From the NCBI RefSeq assembly GCF_016920785.2, contig NW_024609857.1, positions 68,756,252-68,820,251 of the forward strand: a DNA stretch of 64,000 bases, in the 5' to 3' direction. This document shows, one piece after another, positions 1-12,845 of this stretch. The position numbers and the translations under genes are program-made. Every line of letters begins with the position of its first letter. Position 1 is the stretch's first letter. The notes beneath the pieces were generated by a model, which was not told the origin of the DNA, did not search any database, and worked only from the letters and a program-made list of their open reading frames with translations. Source of the stretch: Ixodes scapularis. Its lineage: Eukaryota; Arthropoda; Arachnida; Ixodida; Ixodidae.

Positions 1-1452
1 TATCAGTCAAGAAGTCTGCCGGACTTACACACAAGCCCACAAGCACAAGGATTGGCTAGATGTTTGATGACCGCTAAATAAAAAAAAATCCCTCCGCCGC
101 AAAGAACGTCGCGACTCGCGAACACCCAATGATTTGAAGTAGTCTTCCGGAGTTCCGGATTTCAGAGAAAAGAGTCAACTACAGTCACCTCCTTCGTTCA
201 AAAAACGCCACCAAAAGATTTCTGTGAGTGCTGACACGTTTAGGAGAAGGGTGACTGGAGGTTACGGTCACGTGCCTTCCCGAAGAGCGCATTGCATTTG
301 TTTTCTTCCTTCGCGACTCGAATGCGTCCCGTATATTGTTGTCTTGTTCCGCCTTTCTGAAGCACTACGGCCGTCATTAGTAGAAATAAATATTATTTAT
401 TGCTATTACTGTCACACTGCTAACAACTTTTTTTTCCTCATTGCTTTTTTTTTTTATTTTTTTTTTTATGTGGGTTGTTTGGCTTTTACACCTGACGTCA
501 GATTCGATTCGTAGCCTCGTCGGCATGGCCGTGTGCCGTGTTCCAAAATTTACTCGACCTTACTCCAGGCCCCAGGATAAGTGCTTGGTACCTTGGCGTT
601 CCCAAACTTACCCGCATTCAGCGCTTTACAATCTGTGTTGTCACGTGACACGACCCGCCTAAGTAATGCGGATCCAAGACATTGAACGCAGCCCATGTTG
701 GCGCGTCGTCTGCTACGCCGTGTATGCGCGGAGGCAGTGTTTCTCGAGCTCATTCGATTTAGGGTGCCTACATGTGCCCGCCGCACCGGAAACATGTAGG
801 CACCCTTGTGACCCTGAGTTGCAGCCTCATAGAGGATAAGAGCGCAAAAGAAGAACAGGACAGGACAGAGCCTGTCCTGTCCTGTTCTTCTACTTGTCCG
901 TATCTTTTTGCGTTCTTGCAGCCCAGCAGTTAATTCTGTTGCAGCCTTCCTGGCTTCGATCTGCCAGCTTTCGGCCAAGGCAGCGGCTACACCCGAATAA
1001 CACTTAGGCGTTGGGCTCCGTGTAGCAGCGTCCGAGCAACGCCCGAGTCCACGACCGCTCAAACTCCGGCGCTTTACCAAGACAACGCCGCCACACCAAA
1101 ACGAAAGCCGCAGGCGCAAGGTGCGTTCGAAAAGTACGTAGCGATGGCGGAACGGCGCTGTGTTGTGACGTCGGTGCAGGGACCCCACCCACTCCGTTCG
1201 GATAATGCCAATATCTTTTGTGAGTGTGAGTGGCGGTGCGGGCGGGCGTGACTCAGGAGGGGGTGACTGAGAGTTGCTTTCACGTGCCCTTACTGAGAAC
1301 GATTACATATGTCTTTCGGCACAAACCGAACGCATCACGTTCGCTGGTTCTGCTTCTGTGTCGTGTATCGATCTCTGCTGCTCTGCTTGCTCTTTCTTCA
1401 ACGTGTTTCGGTGGTTTGTGTTCTTTTTCTAAGATAGGAGGCTGTAGAGTAG
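1..1452. other. 5' flank of gene A, no gene seen
   Basis: I see no supportable coding exon here; the open frames lack splice context and recognisable domains. Two perfect foldbacks are visible: AGGGTGCCTACATGT at 761-775 with its complement at 792-806, and GAAGAACAGGACAGGACAG at 850-868 with its complement at 872-890. The stretch from about 1000 to 1300 is GC-rich and precedes the gene A start, so it probably holds promoter and 5' UTR, but no defined promoter element was recognised. A T-rich run occupies 429-470. Confidence 0.4.
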
Positions 1453-4400
1453 ATGCACGCATATGTAAAATTTACGGACGGTTGGCAGCTGATATTGCCA
1501 ACGTCTTTGATCAGAAGCTTCTCGCCCCGAAATGACGAAGACTTCGACGCCACCCGGATATACGAGGCCTACTGGGTGTCGGACTGCGGCGATGAAGAGG
1601 ATTATTACGATGCTCACGTGCTCCTTCTGGGCGGTAAGTTTTTTTGTTGTTTTTTTTTCCTAGGGAATGGAGGCATCTTTTGGGGTGCGAGCTTGGTCAG
1701 ATATGCTTGATCCGCACAACTAAGAGACCCGTTTCGTCACTCGGCTAAGCTACGCCTGTCGGGCCGCGACTGCCAAAAAGAGAAAAAAAAAAAAAAGGCT
1801 TACCAGAGTTAGAATTTTTATTGTTTTTTTTTGTCCACTCGTATGACAAGTAAAGTTCTCGCGCTCGGTCCTGCCGCGCTCACGCACAGATCATAGCTTT
1901 CCTGGTATTTTGCGACATGTCAACTAAACTGATATTTACAAAATTCGGTTCATATTTATTTTATCTTTTTGGAAAAAAGCATGTTTAAAAAATCAGATTT
2001 ATGTTTAATATATGTATATATATTCCGCAGAGTCTGTGGATGACCTCCTGAAGAAAATGCAGACAAAACGGTACCCCATTCCAAGGATTGTCGGTGGAAC
2101 AGCAAAGCTCGTAGGACCAGTAGGAAAGGCAAGTTTTGCCTTGCTGTGCCACTTTTCCTTGAACCAATTGTAAAGATTCATTATCCGATAGAGATAATCC
2201 AACACATCCACTCGAAAAACAGTTCAAGCCTTAAAAAAAAGCAATCGCATTTTTAGAGTGCTGTTTTACGGCGCTCCAACCAAGTGTTCAAGTGCTGCCC
2301 GACAAGTACTGCTATGGAGCGTTCAAGTGCCTTCGTTTAGCGATTAACATCATATTTTAGTGTAGTTCAGCCGAAATTAGCACGCTTACATGATCTCTTT
2401 CTTTCCTGATAAACTAACCATAGTTATTTCGGATTTTATTTTCGTGCATTGAAAATGATATCAGAAACCCCCAAAAATGACATATTTAGCTCGCTGTGGC
2501 GGTGCAGTGGTTAGCAGGCTGAGCAAGCAATGTGTTTTACTTTATGGAAGTCCAGGTTCAATATTGCATATCACAAGTAGATTTTTATTTTCAAAAGGAT
2601 TTTTTTATTTTTGTCTCCAACTTCTGCGGCCCTGCATCGCAATACAAAGAATAATATACCTCACTACCGCAACATTGCTTGATCTGCACCTAATGGTAAG
2701 ATAAAGCAGTGGTAAGCCTCTGATAGGTCATATATTGCAATAGAAGTGTGGTTTGTGTTGGAAAGCGTTCTGACCTTGCCCCTAAATTTCCGCTCATCAG
2801 AGCTCTCCGACTGCTAGTGCTTGGAATGTTGACAAAATTTGAATCAGCGAAGTTCAGTCTACAGAGGCAGTGGCCTCTGCAATTCGCAGAATGTGACGGC
2901 GCACTGCCCCTGTAAAGACTTTGGGTGCCACTTGAACTATCCTGTGGAGAGCCGTTAGACGGCACTCTAGGCACTGCAAAGAAAGGGGTCAAACTTAATT
3001 TTATTTATGAATAATTACTATTACACTTTTTTTTAATATTTGCTCATAGTAGCTTGTTGTAGTCAGCATTTTTTTTAACAGTAAAAAACAAATGGCACCT
3101 TTTTAATGAAATCAGCTCGGTTTATTATTTTTTGAAGTGGATTATCCTGCGGTCTGCCGGCATAATAACTAGGGGGAAAAAAATACCGGCAGCTGCCCCC
3201 TATTGGGTCTCGTATAAAACAAATTATGAAGACTATTTGAAGCTGTAGAGTAGCTCACTGATAAGGTGTCTGTCTCGTACGCAGCAGGACCCTGAGTCAA
3301 TTGTCAATGAGGGATTATATGATGCTTTTTTTTAGGCATTTGACGATATCTGCAGCATTTCTTTTTTACAATTAACACTGAAAAATCTAATGTTGTCGAC
3401 GAAACTTCGCTGAGTTAAATGGAATGGGACTGCCTTTCCTGGGGTGAATGGAGGACAGCGATACTTGTACTGCCGGTGGACAGGTGGGCCAATAGTGTTA
3501 ATATTTTTCTAATGAGCAGCTGCAGACTGTGATACATGCGCCGTTCGAGTGATAAACACGCCGTCCGCTCCCCAGTGATACACGCGCCGTCCGAAACTGG
3601 CGGCATTTTTTTTTCCCCGGGCTGTTTTTCATTTACCCCCGGGAAGGGTGCAGTGCTATACCATTTAATTCAGCGAAGTTTCATTTGCAACATTACATTT
3701 TTCCTGTGTTAATAAAAAGAAAAGAAAAAAAATGCGGTAAATATTGCAAAAGCCCCCCCCCCCCACCAAAAAAAAAAAGTTTGAGAAAAAGAAAAAATAA
3801 GCCCACACTGCAATTGAACCAGGGTCCCAATATGTGTGAGATAGACACCTTACCAGTAAGCTACTCCACAGCTTCAAATAGCCGTTTTCTCAATTAGTTT
3901 TATATGAGACCCAATAGGGGACAACTGCCGGCATTCTTTTCCCAGGTTATTGTGTCCCCTGCCGGCAGAATATCCACTTCCTTTTTTTTTAGCGATTACA
4001 AACCTTACTTCCTTACTGAGCGAGCCTTGATATTTTGTCTGGGGCTGTTAGCGGTTGAGTTGTATAAATTTTAGATTCCTTCTCTTTGCATTCAGAAAGT
4101 CCAAGACCTCGGTCACAAGGAGAAGAGAAAACAAAAGGAAATCGGAAAGAAAACAAGGCTGCATGACATTGCCGCTGATTTCAGGAAAAAGCAGAAGGTA
4201 TGAAATTGCGCCAATATAAGTTGGAAGTGTCTAGAGTTCCTTCCAGATGGAACAATAGTCGCCACTGAAGTTCTGTCTGCACTGAAGGAATGATAGCAAA
4301 CAGTGTAGAGTTCCGTCGAAGCGGAACTATAAACTGAGCAACGGGGGTACTGCTGCCGCAAAGCGGCGTGTAAGGTGGGTCAGGGGAGTTACATTTTTGT

Positions 4401-7400
4401 AATGAGCCGCCACATACTGTTGCTGCGAAGCAGCGTAAAGAGGTGGACCGGTTAGGTTGACACGCACGTTTCATCGACACTGAATAAAAAGCCCTACGAA
4501 GATCACTTCGGAGACTGGACATTGGCAGTTTAGACGGAACTCTAGCGGTGACTATCGTTTTGTCTGGACGGAATTCTAGCCACAGCCATACAGGTTTCAT
4601 TATTTAGGCAGTTGATTAAAGTCAGCAAACACACACGTTTTTGCCCAGATCAAGCAGACGGAGACACCCAGCCGCTACCAGAGTGACATGGTACCCATCA
4701 CTGTCCTCAGGGAAAAAGAGGAAGTTATAAAAGAACTAAAAAAAGAACTGGCCAAAGAAAGGAGCCACAGTCGGCAGCTGGCTCAGGCCCTGGCCACAAA
4801 AATTGGTGTGTATGTTTCCCCCTCTCATAGTTAACGAAAACTTTGAAAGGAATATAGTTTTTACTGCTTGCCTTCTGGTTCAATTCAAACTTCATTTTTC
4901 AGTAGTTGCCGCAGGAGAGAGTAGAGACACAGCCACTACCTCCGATGAGGGGCTTCCCTTTTATGAGTCACCATTCCTTGAGTGGGGTGAGTTGCTTGGT
5001 AATGTTGATAGGCCACTCCATTTTTTCTTACATCCATCTGTGCATCTCCTTCTATTTAGAGAATGCACCCTATCCAATGAATGATGTTCACTGCGGCCCA
5101 GTTTCAGTGCCTTCAACTTCTGGCACAGGCAAGTTTTAACTGCTTTTCTTTATTTTGTTTTTGTTTGCCTTGTTCATTGCTAGCCATGGATGGCTCTGAG
5201 GAGTGAGAGAAAGAAATGCTCTGCAAAATGTCAGTCTACTGTAGGATAAGTGAAACACATAGATTGCATTCACGGCAGTTTGCAGCCGTGACAAGCTTTT
5301 AGCAAGATCAGAAGACTGATGTTGCTACTCAAATTACACCATATAAGCATCTCTGGGAAACGGAGGCTCCCAGAAAGGCTCCTGCAATCGGCACAATTCT
5401 CCCCAAATAAAAAAATGGCAGTTGCGTTCGCCAAGCAGGGTGCCTTTCCAGCAGGTCTCTACTTGAGCATAACCCTCCAGTATGCTCAAAGAAAATATAC
5501 CATGGTTATTCACATAATTATCATCTTTATTTTGCCCGAAAATGAAGCTGCTTCCTGGGGTGCGTGACAGCTATGTGTGGCAACTTTGAAAGATAAACAC
5601 AGAAATTAGGTATGGTTTGTGAAAGTTCCTGTTACTACCCTTTATGGTAAGGAAAATGAAGCTAAGATTTTTCTTACTGTGCTGGGCTCCTAAGTAGCGT
5701 CAAATCATTAACAAAGAAGATGTGGACTGAAAATGCAACCGAAACTGCATAAATTTGAAGAACCCCTTGCCTGATGTCATGGCTGTTTGCCGAGATCTTG
5801 GGTGTATCCAGAATATTATTTCTTTCCCTTTCTGACTCTGCTGATCACGTATCTGTAACATGACAGCCTGCTTCAGCTACCCTAATCACTTGGGCCGGCT
5901 CTGTGAAGCACGTGATTAAAAAGTATGCAGAATGTCTAAATACGGAACACGCCCAGTCACTTTCACGGCTTGGTTGTTCCGCGAGGCATGCCATTGAAGC
6001 ACATGCTCTCATAGTTGTGCATCTCGGCAACGAGCGAACCTTTGCTCTGTGCATGCTTTCCCCTTCACCCGTGCGTCCTCTGCCTTGCATTGTCTGCTTG
6101 CTGTCGGCGACTCTGGGCTTTTGCGTGCCGTGTTCTTGGTAATTTTGAGTCAACGTCTTCTTGCCCAAGCCGACTGGGCACTTTGTCTCGTACTGCTTTC
6201 TCTCTAACTTCTTGTTGCTTCCTTTGCATATTCCGGATGCAATAAATACACAGGGAAACAAAAATCAATTCTTTTATATACTCAATTTGAGAGTGCATTC
6301 AATACTTCGGTGCATTATAAAAAGGAAGTATTTTACAATATTTGCCTGGCCAGATTATTTCTTTTCAATCTTCTAAATTGAAAAGTGGGTCTCACGTCTC
6401 TCAAATACTACCCTACAAGGCAGCGATTGATCATTGTGCTCGCCTGTAACACATCTTTCTTTTATGTCTCCAGGATGCCCATCTACACAGCGTGCGTTGC
6501 CTGCTAAAGTACTAGTGGATCAAGCTCTGGTACCGCCAGTTGACCAAGTACTGGGTGAGTGCCACAAATACAGAAAATAAACTGACTTGCAGGGTAGGAG
6601 AGGGGCAGTGAAGGATTCTACAGTAAGCATCATTGGATATTGATGAATGGCAGGGAGGTTAAGCCTTTTTATTTGGTGCTGGCATTCTAAAATATGGTGC
6701 CTTGTCCCACATACTGTCATTGCAAGTTCCTTGTTTTGTCCATTGCCAGCAAACCAAGTGCCAACATGTCCTGCTGAGAGAGTGCAGACTGTGCCGACTC
6801 CTCCCGCAGCTCTCTTGCCAGTGGCTGACGTCCCGCCAGTCGGTCAACAACAAGGTGAGTGCACAAATGAAGAAAGGATGACCTGACTTCTAGGGGGGGG
6901 GGGGGAGGAGGGTAAAGGGTATATCAAAATGCATTTGTGAATACTATAGGAAGACAGTTAACCATTGCACCAAACTACTCCAAGGGGCTAACCTTGCTCC
7001 ATCCCGCTACATTTTGCCAAAATATGGGTAATCTACACTATGCTTGTACCAAGAAACCAATTTCGGTTGCCTCTCAATACCGAAACTAAACCGAGTACTG
7101 TAATTGAGCATGCATGTGTTATATGGCGCAAGCAGATGCCCGACACAAAGCCCCCTGCATCAATTGTCCATCCGGTCTTGCATGGTTTTCCTGCCGTCTC
7201 GCGCTCTCGTGGTCTTGTTGGTCTCGTCTCGCCTCTTTTTTTTATAAATATTTTCACGATAGACGCAGGTGTATGCGGACGCTCTGACACTAGCGTGCGT
7301 GCTGGGTAGCAGCCATGCCACATGCTGTAAAACAAAACATTTTATTTTTTTGCGGCGGGAGTTATTTTGTGAGCTGGAGCACTCGTTTATCAAAGCAAGG

Positions 7401-10400
7401 GTCGTGGGAAAACTATATTTTTCTAACTGCCTTTCAGTCACCGCGGCCGTGCGACGTCGGGTGTTGCCGTCCCCACCTCGCTGCAGATATGACAGCTTCT
7501 AAAATGAAATTAAGTGCCGACACATGTTCATCAACATTCCTGTCCTTGTTTAAATATCCGTTACTACTGCTGTGTCAAAGTATTGATTACCTAGGTTTCT
7601 GTCGGTGGGCTTTCTTTCGTATAAAATGTACCGCAAAAGAAAGTGGGTGAAGAGAAGTGAGCTAAAGCAAAGAAGGCAAAGTGTGCACGCTGAACCCTCA
7701 TAGCGCGCTTGTTTGTCGCGAGTTCAGTCGTTGCACAAAACGCTCCGTCTTGACCCTGGCTTGCGAAGTATTGCATCTATGCGCTCAGGTTCTTTTTTTG
7801 TGTGTGTGTGTGTGCTTAGCTTGTATTTTGTTTGCCGGCCTGGCAAGCACGTGGCACCTCATTTGCCGGCTTGGCAAGCACGGGCTGCTGGACTGTTCTT
7901 TGTCGTATGCTCGACAATTAGATTTTGCATGCAATTTTTGGAATCAGTTGGCGACGGAGTGGAGTGGCATGGTTTCGGTTTCGGATCTTGAGCTCCAGGT
8001 GTTGGCAGCTGCGCGGTTCCGTAAACTTTTTGTGGGTCACGGCACTCTTGAAGATCAGATTCCACCCTCTCCTCCACCAAATCACACCTGCTCTGTCCAG
8101 TTTGAAGTGTTCAGCAGTGTCATGATTTCCACTATCCTCCGCATAAGAAATAACCGTTTGCTTCAACTTCATCGTGTATAAAATTCTCTTCACACTGATG
8201 GTGGAGGATTTCCGCAAACCACAAATGCGCAGTGAACAGAGTATGATTGCGAGACGAACGCCGACAAACACTGCCATCCATTAAGTGATGTTGAAACCAA
8301 GCGCTAGCGACCGTTCGCGACTCCGGCGCTCGAGCTTAATGGATAACAAGATGATACCGGCATCGCCGCTCTCAAATTTCTTGCATGGGATGGGGGTGCT
8401 TACATTCGCATACAAACTTTTTTTCAGGCGTCTCGTTTGGAAAAGGTGGGGGGGGTGGGGGGGGGTGCTTAGAATCGCGAAAATATGGTATTTGGTAAAT
8501 ATGGTAAACCTTCAGTTGAGAGTGCTTCATCTATGTCAAATTCGTCCTTATTTATTTTGTGCTTTCCTACTAACAGTATAGTTCAACCCATTTTTTGTCA
8601 AAAAAGGAATGGGCATTTCCTTGGTATATTACGATACATATAAAAGTAAGCGCTTGTTAATTATATATCTTATTACTTGAATGGGTGCTCTAATGCAATT
8701 GGGGACAATACATAGTGTACTCGGTTATCAAGTGTATCCCACGGTAATGCTGTTCCATCTTACTTAAGATAACATCTGTGTTACAGGACTTCAGCTGCCA
8801 GTGCCTGTTTTGGACAGGGAAGATCCCACACCACCGGCTTTTTCTGAGGAAGATGGCATGGTAGGCAACCACATTGTTCTATTGTTAGCATTTTGTGTTG
8901 CATCATTGTAAACTTTTTTATGCCTTTAGAAGCTTCTTGCTGTTACAAAGTACTAAGTTAATGCTATAAAATATTCTCATTCACAGTCACGTTTGAAAGT
9001 AAACTGAATGCTCATCAATTGGAGTCGCTGCAAGTGGGTTCACTAGTCACACTGGTCGAGAGTGTTAAGAGCCGTTCACACATTTGCAACCGAGTACGAC
9101 CGAGAGAGACCAGACCGGTCTTTAATCCTCTTGCGACATCTTAGGACCAGCTCCGCTGTAGCGTATCCTGTTCTAAGACGTCTTACTGGGTCTTACTCGG
9201 TCGCAAGAGTGTGAACGGGCCTTTAGGAGTCTCGGGAGGACTAGTGGCATCCGAGAAGAGTGTGTTTACTACGAAATCTGGATTTCGGCTATTCGAACCT
9301 GCTGTTGTGTGTACAGTGAAGTCTAGCGGTCTGGTTTGGTGCATATGTGACGTCGGTACGCTCGACTGAATGAGCCTGTTGTGGACCGACAACTCTCCGA
9401 AGACAAGCTTCATGGGGATTCACTCCTGCCATTGGCGTACCACTGTCAACATTGAGAAGGAATTTTTTTTTTTTTTTTAATTTTAGTTTGCCAATATTTT
9501 TTTTAAATATTGTGATTTTCGGGAAAATTTTGGTTTATCTTGGTTCCTATGTTTTGTGAGGTCAGTTTTAGTGAAACTTCAATCTTGATCAAGATTTATT
9601 GCAAGGCTCCATTAATGCATTCACAATATATATGGAGGAAACAATGAGAAGCTGCAGTGGATAGGTTAAGCATGCCGAAAAAGCTTAAATATAAAAAATA
9701 TGCTGTACGCGGCAAAGTGCTCAGGTGGCTAAGTTGTCATTATCCAGAATCCCAGAATGACCGAACCGAGCGTGAGCAGATGATGTGCGGGCAAGGAGGG
9801 AAGCACGCACAAAACCTTTGAAAGTCGTTAGACTTTCATGACTAAGCGAATGATTTTTCATTGCAGGTACACCTCGGTGGCAAGATAAAGCTTTCGAAGC
9901 TAAAGATTGATGATTTAGTAGACAGACTCCCTCCCAAACGATATGTGAAAGATTTGTGCAGGTGTATTTATACTCACGAAGAGATGTGCGCGAGAAGTGT
10001 GACCGGTGCCCCCTGCCGGAGTCATTTGAAGGATGGGGCAAAGGGGAAGCTGCCGGTAACCCCAATGAAACTGCTGGCCCTTGCAAGTAAGTGAGAAAGC
10101 TTGTCCTTGAACAGCTCATGCAAAGGCGACTGAAGATGCTCCGCAAGATTTGAAATTTGTTTAAAATATTTTTTTGAAATAATTAAGTACAAGCATGACA
10201 CTGCTAATGCAAGCAACAGATTACCATATTTTAATTTTTTTTCCTAGGAATTGGGGCTTTGCCCATCATTCTGCTAACGCAAAAAAAGAAAAAAGGATTG
10301 CCATAATTTTTTTTAATGAATTTGTGATTTGTGATTGTCATACTGGCATGGTAAAAGGAGCTAATTTGGAGAACTAACCTAAGTGGTAAAGTTTTCTGCC

Positions 10401-12016
10401 CATCATTCTGCTTTTAACGTAATGGAAAAAGCTGCTGATTCGGTGTTCTCGCTAACAGGGTCATGCAATGTAGTGCATGCACGGTAGTAGATGATTTACA
10501 GAAATGGAAGGATTATTTCCATGTCTTGATTATTACGGTATCTCTACTTCCTGGAGATTTCTTATAATTTTAATTTTATACCATTTTTGGTATCCTTTTG
10601 AGTTACTTTGCAATTTAAGCGAGTTCAATGAAATACAGTAGAATTGGTTGACGAGATTTTTTAGGGAAAAGTGACAGCCAATTAAGCGTTGGGAGGCTTA
10701 TAAATGAGAGGAAGCAATTATGACTGCAGCTGGTTTCAGATAGAATTTCACAGCCTTGGTGAAGTTTATGGTTATTGCAATATTTGCCGAGTGTTTGTTT
10801 TTCAGAAATGTTATTTAAAGTTAGCAATTAATTTTCAGTTGCAACTTACACATGGCAGCTTTTAATAGTGAGCAAAACTTTAGAGACCATTGAGCTGACC
10901 CAGATGTTGACCCCCGTCAAGTACTGCTCCTGGCACATGAGTGCAGAGTAGTGAAGCTCCACATGCATGCTAGTATGAGGGGAACTGTACACTGTGCTTC
11001 TGCTTGGTTAAAAAGTTGGGATCACAAGAAAAGTTAAACCAGTAATAGGATGGGAAAGCAAGCAAAACTGAGCGCAGCAGTAAAAAGCTTGCATCGAGCG
11101 TCATGGCATAGTCAGTGCAAAGAGGTGAGAAAAGGGGCAGCAGAGCAGAATAAGGGGCAGCAATGATCCAACACATCAAATCGACCGCATAATATTGTAC
11201 ATTTTACTTTAGGGAAAGCAAACAGATTAAATAGAAATTGATACACCTATCACTACGGGAGTTTGGGATCAGTGTTAATTAACATAAAACTGAAACAATG
11301 TGTCAATCACTTCCACTATTGCACTTGTGCGATAGGGGAGGGAAGCAGGTAGTGTTTTGACATTGGCCTTTTCACCGACCTCTCTGAAATTTTATTATGT
11401 TATGACCTCACCCACAGCTCACTGTCCTTGCCCTTTTGTTTGTATAAGTTATATTTCTGTCGCTCTTGGATCATACTTCCTGAAAAGTAAAACACAAAGT
11501 TCTTAATAATTTTGGTAGTTTGAAACACTTGTATGCAGAAAAACTGTACGGTGAACGTGACATACGCACTGTCTTCAGAAACGTTTGATGAGCCAACAAG
11601 AGGAAATCTTGGAGCTTACTTTATTTGACTAAAGCACCTCAAAAAGCAGGTGAAAGGGATGGACAGGACCAAGCGCTAACTTATAACAACACAAACATGT
11701 TCAATTGTAAGGTAGCACTCCGTGCTGTCCATCCTTCTCTTGTGTCCACGCTTTTTAGGCGCTTTTCCATTCAAATCATGCACTAATTAACTAGCCCACC
11801 TAGCCATTTTATTGCTTGTTTTATTGCCTATCTAACACACATCTATTTAAAATTTCCCCAGATGGTCTCATGTACTACGAGGGAGCCAAACCCACCGAAG
11901 CTCGGCACACGGGCCCCGAACTTCAGAAGATTGTGCGGGAGGTTTTAAAGGAGTTCCTGCCCGACAACGCAAGACAAGGCACAAGAAGGAGGGAACCACC
12001 GGCACCCAAAGAATAA
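1453..12016 (+). CDS. BEND5-like BEN-domain protein, gene A (11 exons)
   Basis: Predicted nuclear DNA-binding regulator of the BEND5 type. Exons: 1453-1633, 2031-2128, 4096-4197, 4649-4805, 4903-4986, 5060-5128, 6474-6554, 6750-6854, 8787-8860, 9867-10086, 11862-12016; the phases join into an open frame of 441 residues. Residues 1-60 match the BEND5 N-terminal domain (YVKFTDGW, then FSPRNDEDFD). Residues 94-179 are very lysine- and glutamate-rich and look coiled-coil. Residues 231-317 are proline-rich. Residues 318 to about 436 form the BEN domain (VHLGGKIKLSK, DLCRCIYTHEEM, a C-terminal helix with VREVLKEFL), split by the last intron. Introns 2 and 6 use GC donors (AAG|GCAAGT, CAG|GCAAGT). 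Exon 1 ends in phase 1, as in genes B and C. AATAAA overlaps the stop. The exon chain is my own prediction without transcript evidence. Confidence 0.82.
2484..2590 (+). repeat. tRNA-derived SINE-like repeat in gene A intron 2
   Basis: The stretch reads like a decayed tRNA gene: an A-box-like TGGCGGTGCAGTGG followed about 50 bases later by a B-box-like GGTTCAATATT, then an AT-rich tail. It does not fold into a convincing functional tRNA. It lies between exons 2 and 3 of gene A. Confidence 0.4.
3134..3980. repeat. Foldback repeat with inverted tRNA-like halves
   Basis: The ends are inverted copies: GAAGTGGATTATCCTGCGG at 3134 against TATCCACTTC ending at 3980, and further inside CTATTGGGTCTCGTATAAAA against TTATATGAGACCCAATAGG. 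Each arm holds a tRNA-like block (plus strand about 3236-3300, minus strand about 3790-3880) with GTAGCT..CTGATAAGGTG and GGTTCAATTG-like boxes. The centre contains homopolymer C and A runs. It is probably two SINE copies in inverted orientation or a foldback MITE, inside gene A intron 2. Confidence 0.5.
9068..9222. repeat. MITE with TTA target duplication (copy 1)
   Basis: A 155-base element flanked by TTA on both sides (9065-9067 and 9223-9225). The ends are inverted: AGAGCCGTTCACAC at the left and GTGTGAACGGGCCT at the right. The same family recurs at 20943-21123. A TTA duplication suggests a PIF/Harbinger-type source; no protein is encoded. Confidence 0.65.
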
Positions 12017-12079
12017 ATGTGCATGCTTGGGTGAAACAGCACACAAGATTTACACCCAAGCCTCCATCCTCTCAATAAA
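12012..12079 (+). terminator. Polyadenylation signals of gene A
   Basis: AATAAA occurs at 12012-12017, overlapping the TAA stop, and again at 12074-12079. The second is the more likely functional signal because the first leaves almost no 3' UTR. Confidence 0.55.
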
Positions 12080-12125
12080 TGTTCCTCGAGGCATTTAGGC
12101 ATAACTTGTTTACCTGTGTATTTAT

Positions 12126-12425
12126 TTCAGCTGGTTGAATGGCTAAACTGGTTTGTTCAGCCAATTCCCTCAGCATGACAAATCATTGAACCATCTGGTC
12201 ATGCTAGGTGATCTACCCAGTGTGACCAGATCACCCACCATGACCAGATCAACCAGCATGACCAGCATGCCAAGCTGGGACCAGCTTGCCAAGCTGGAAC
12301 CAGCTTGCCAAGCTGGTCCCAGCATGACCAGATTAACCACCATGCCAAGCTGGGCATGCTGGGGCAATAACCCAGCTTGAAGCTGGGACCAGCTTAACCA
12401 GCTTAAGCTGGTTTTTTCAATAGGG
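12126..12425. repeat. Palindrome array and right end of the unit carrying gene A
   Basis: Repeated half-sites ACCAG/CTGGT build palindromes such as CCAGCTTGCCAAGCTGG, most densely from 12180 to 12410. The array ends in a sharp terminus, whose complement reads CCCTATTGAAAAAACCAGC, followed by TA (12426-12427). Immediately beyond, LINE sequence resumes. No matching terminus exists at the left of the array, which runs into the gene A 3' UTR. It is therefore better read as the right end of a larger unit holding gene A than as a small MITE. The left end would lie before the window. Confidence 0.55.
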
Positions 12426-12427
12426 TA

Positions 12428-12683
12428 GTCTTTATATGTATTTTGTAGCTCAAAGAATTCCTGTTTTAAGACTTCTAGTGGGGTATTTTTCTTAGTGTAC
12501 TCAGTAAGTGACAAGTTTGTGATGAGCAGACCATGTTCCCATGGTGCTACTGTTCCCAGAAGCTGAGCAACAGGTGGGTTTGTCTCAAGGCTAGCCAAAA
12601 CGGCCGCGGTCTTGTTCCGCAATGAAAAGGGAGGCTTAACAGCGGGCTTGCTTTGGAAGGTTCGTTCATAACGTGTTCCCTCT
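12428..12683 (-). pseudogene. LINE ORF2 fragment, region before RNase H
   Basis: On the minus strand this encodes a stretch ending FFELQNTYKDY, with KPPFSLRNK further upstream. That is the connector that precedes the RNase H motif in I/Jockey-type LINEs. The frame runs unbroken across the fragment. It stops exactly at the palindrome array on the left (12427) and at the TIR of the gene B unit on the right (12684). It continues in register with the LINE at 23316-27690, so the two look like parts of one element split by the gene B unit. Confidence 0.6.
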
Positions 12684-12845
12684 CCAGGTGAAAATATGAA
12701 GTGGGATTTCAAGTGGTCCCACTTGATTTAAAGTGGTTCCAGTTGATGTCCAGTTGTGACCACTTGGATGCAAGTGGTCCTTCAAGTGGTCCCACTTGAT
12801 GCCCAGTTGTGGCCACTTGGATGCAAGTGGTCCCACTTGACGGGG
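12684..12845. repeat. Left subterminal palindrome array of the gene B unit
   Basis: About eleven AAGTGG or CCACTT half-sites lie within 160 bases, mostly paired as palindromes such as CAAGTGGTCCCACTTG. The same half-sites form the right array at 23100-23315, in inverse order relative to the TIR. Confidence 0.75.

Noticed and set aside
550..1188. 212-residue open frame on the minus strand
   Set aside because: No domain, no splice context, and it crosses two perfect hairpins; GC-rich sequence opens frames by chance.
12126..12425. The CCAGC array as a self-contained MITE
   Set aside because: Only the right terminus is sharp; the left merges into the gene A 3' flank, and LINE sequence does not resume there.
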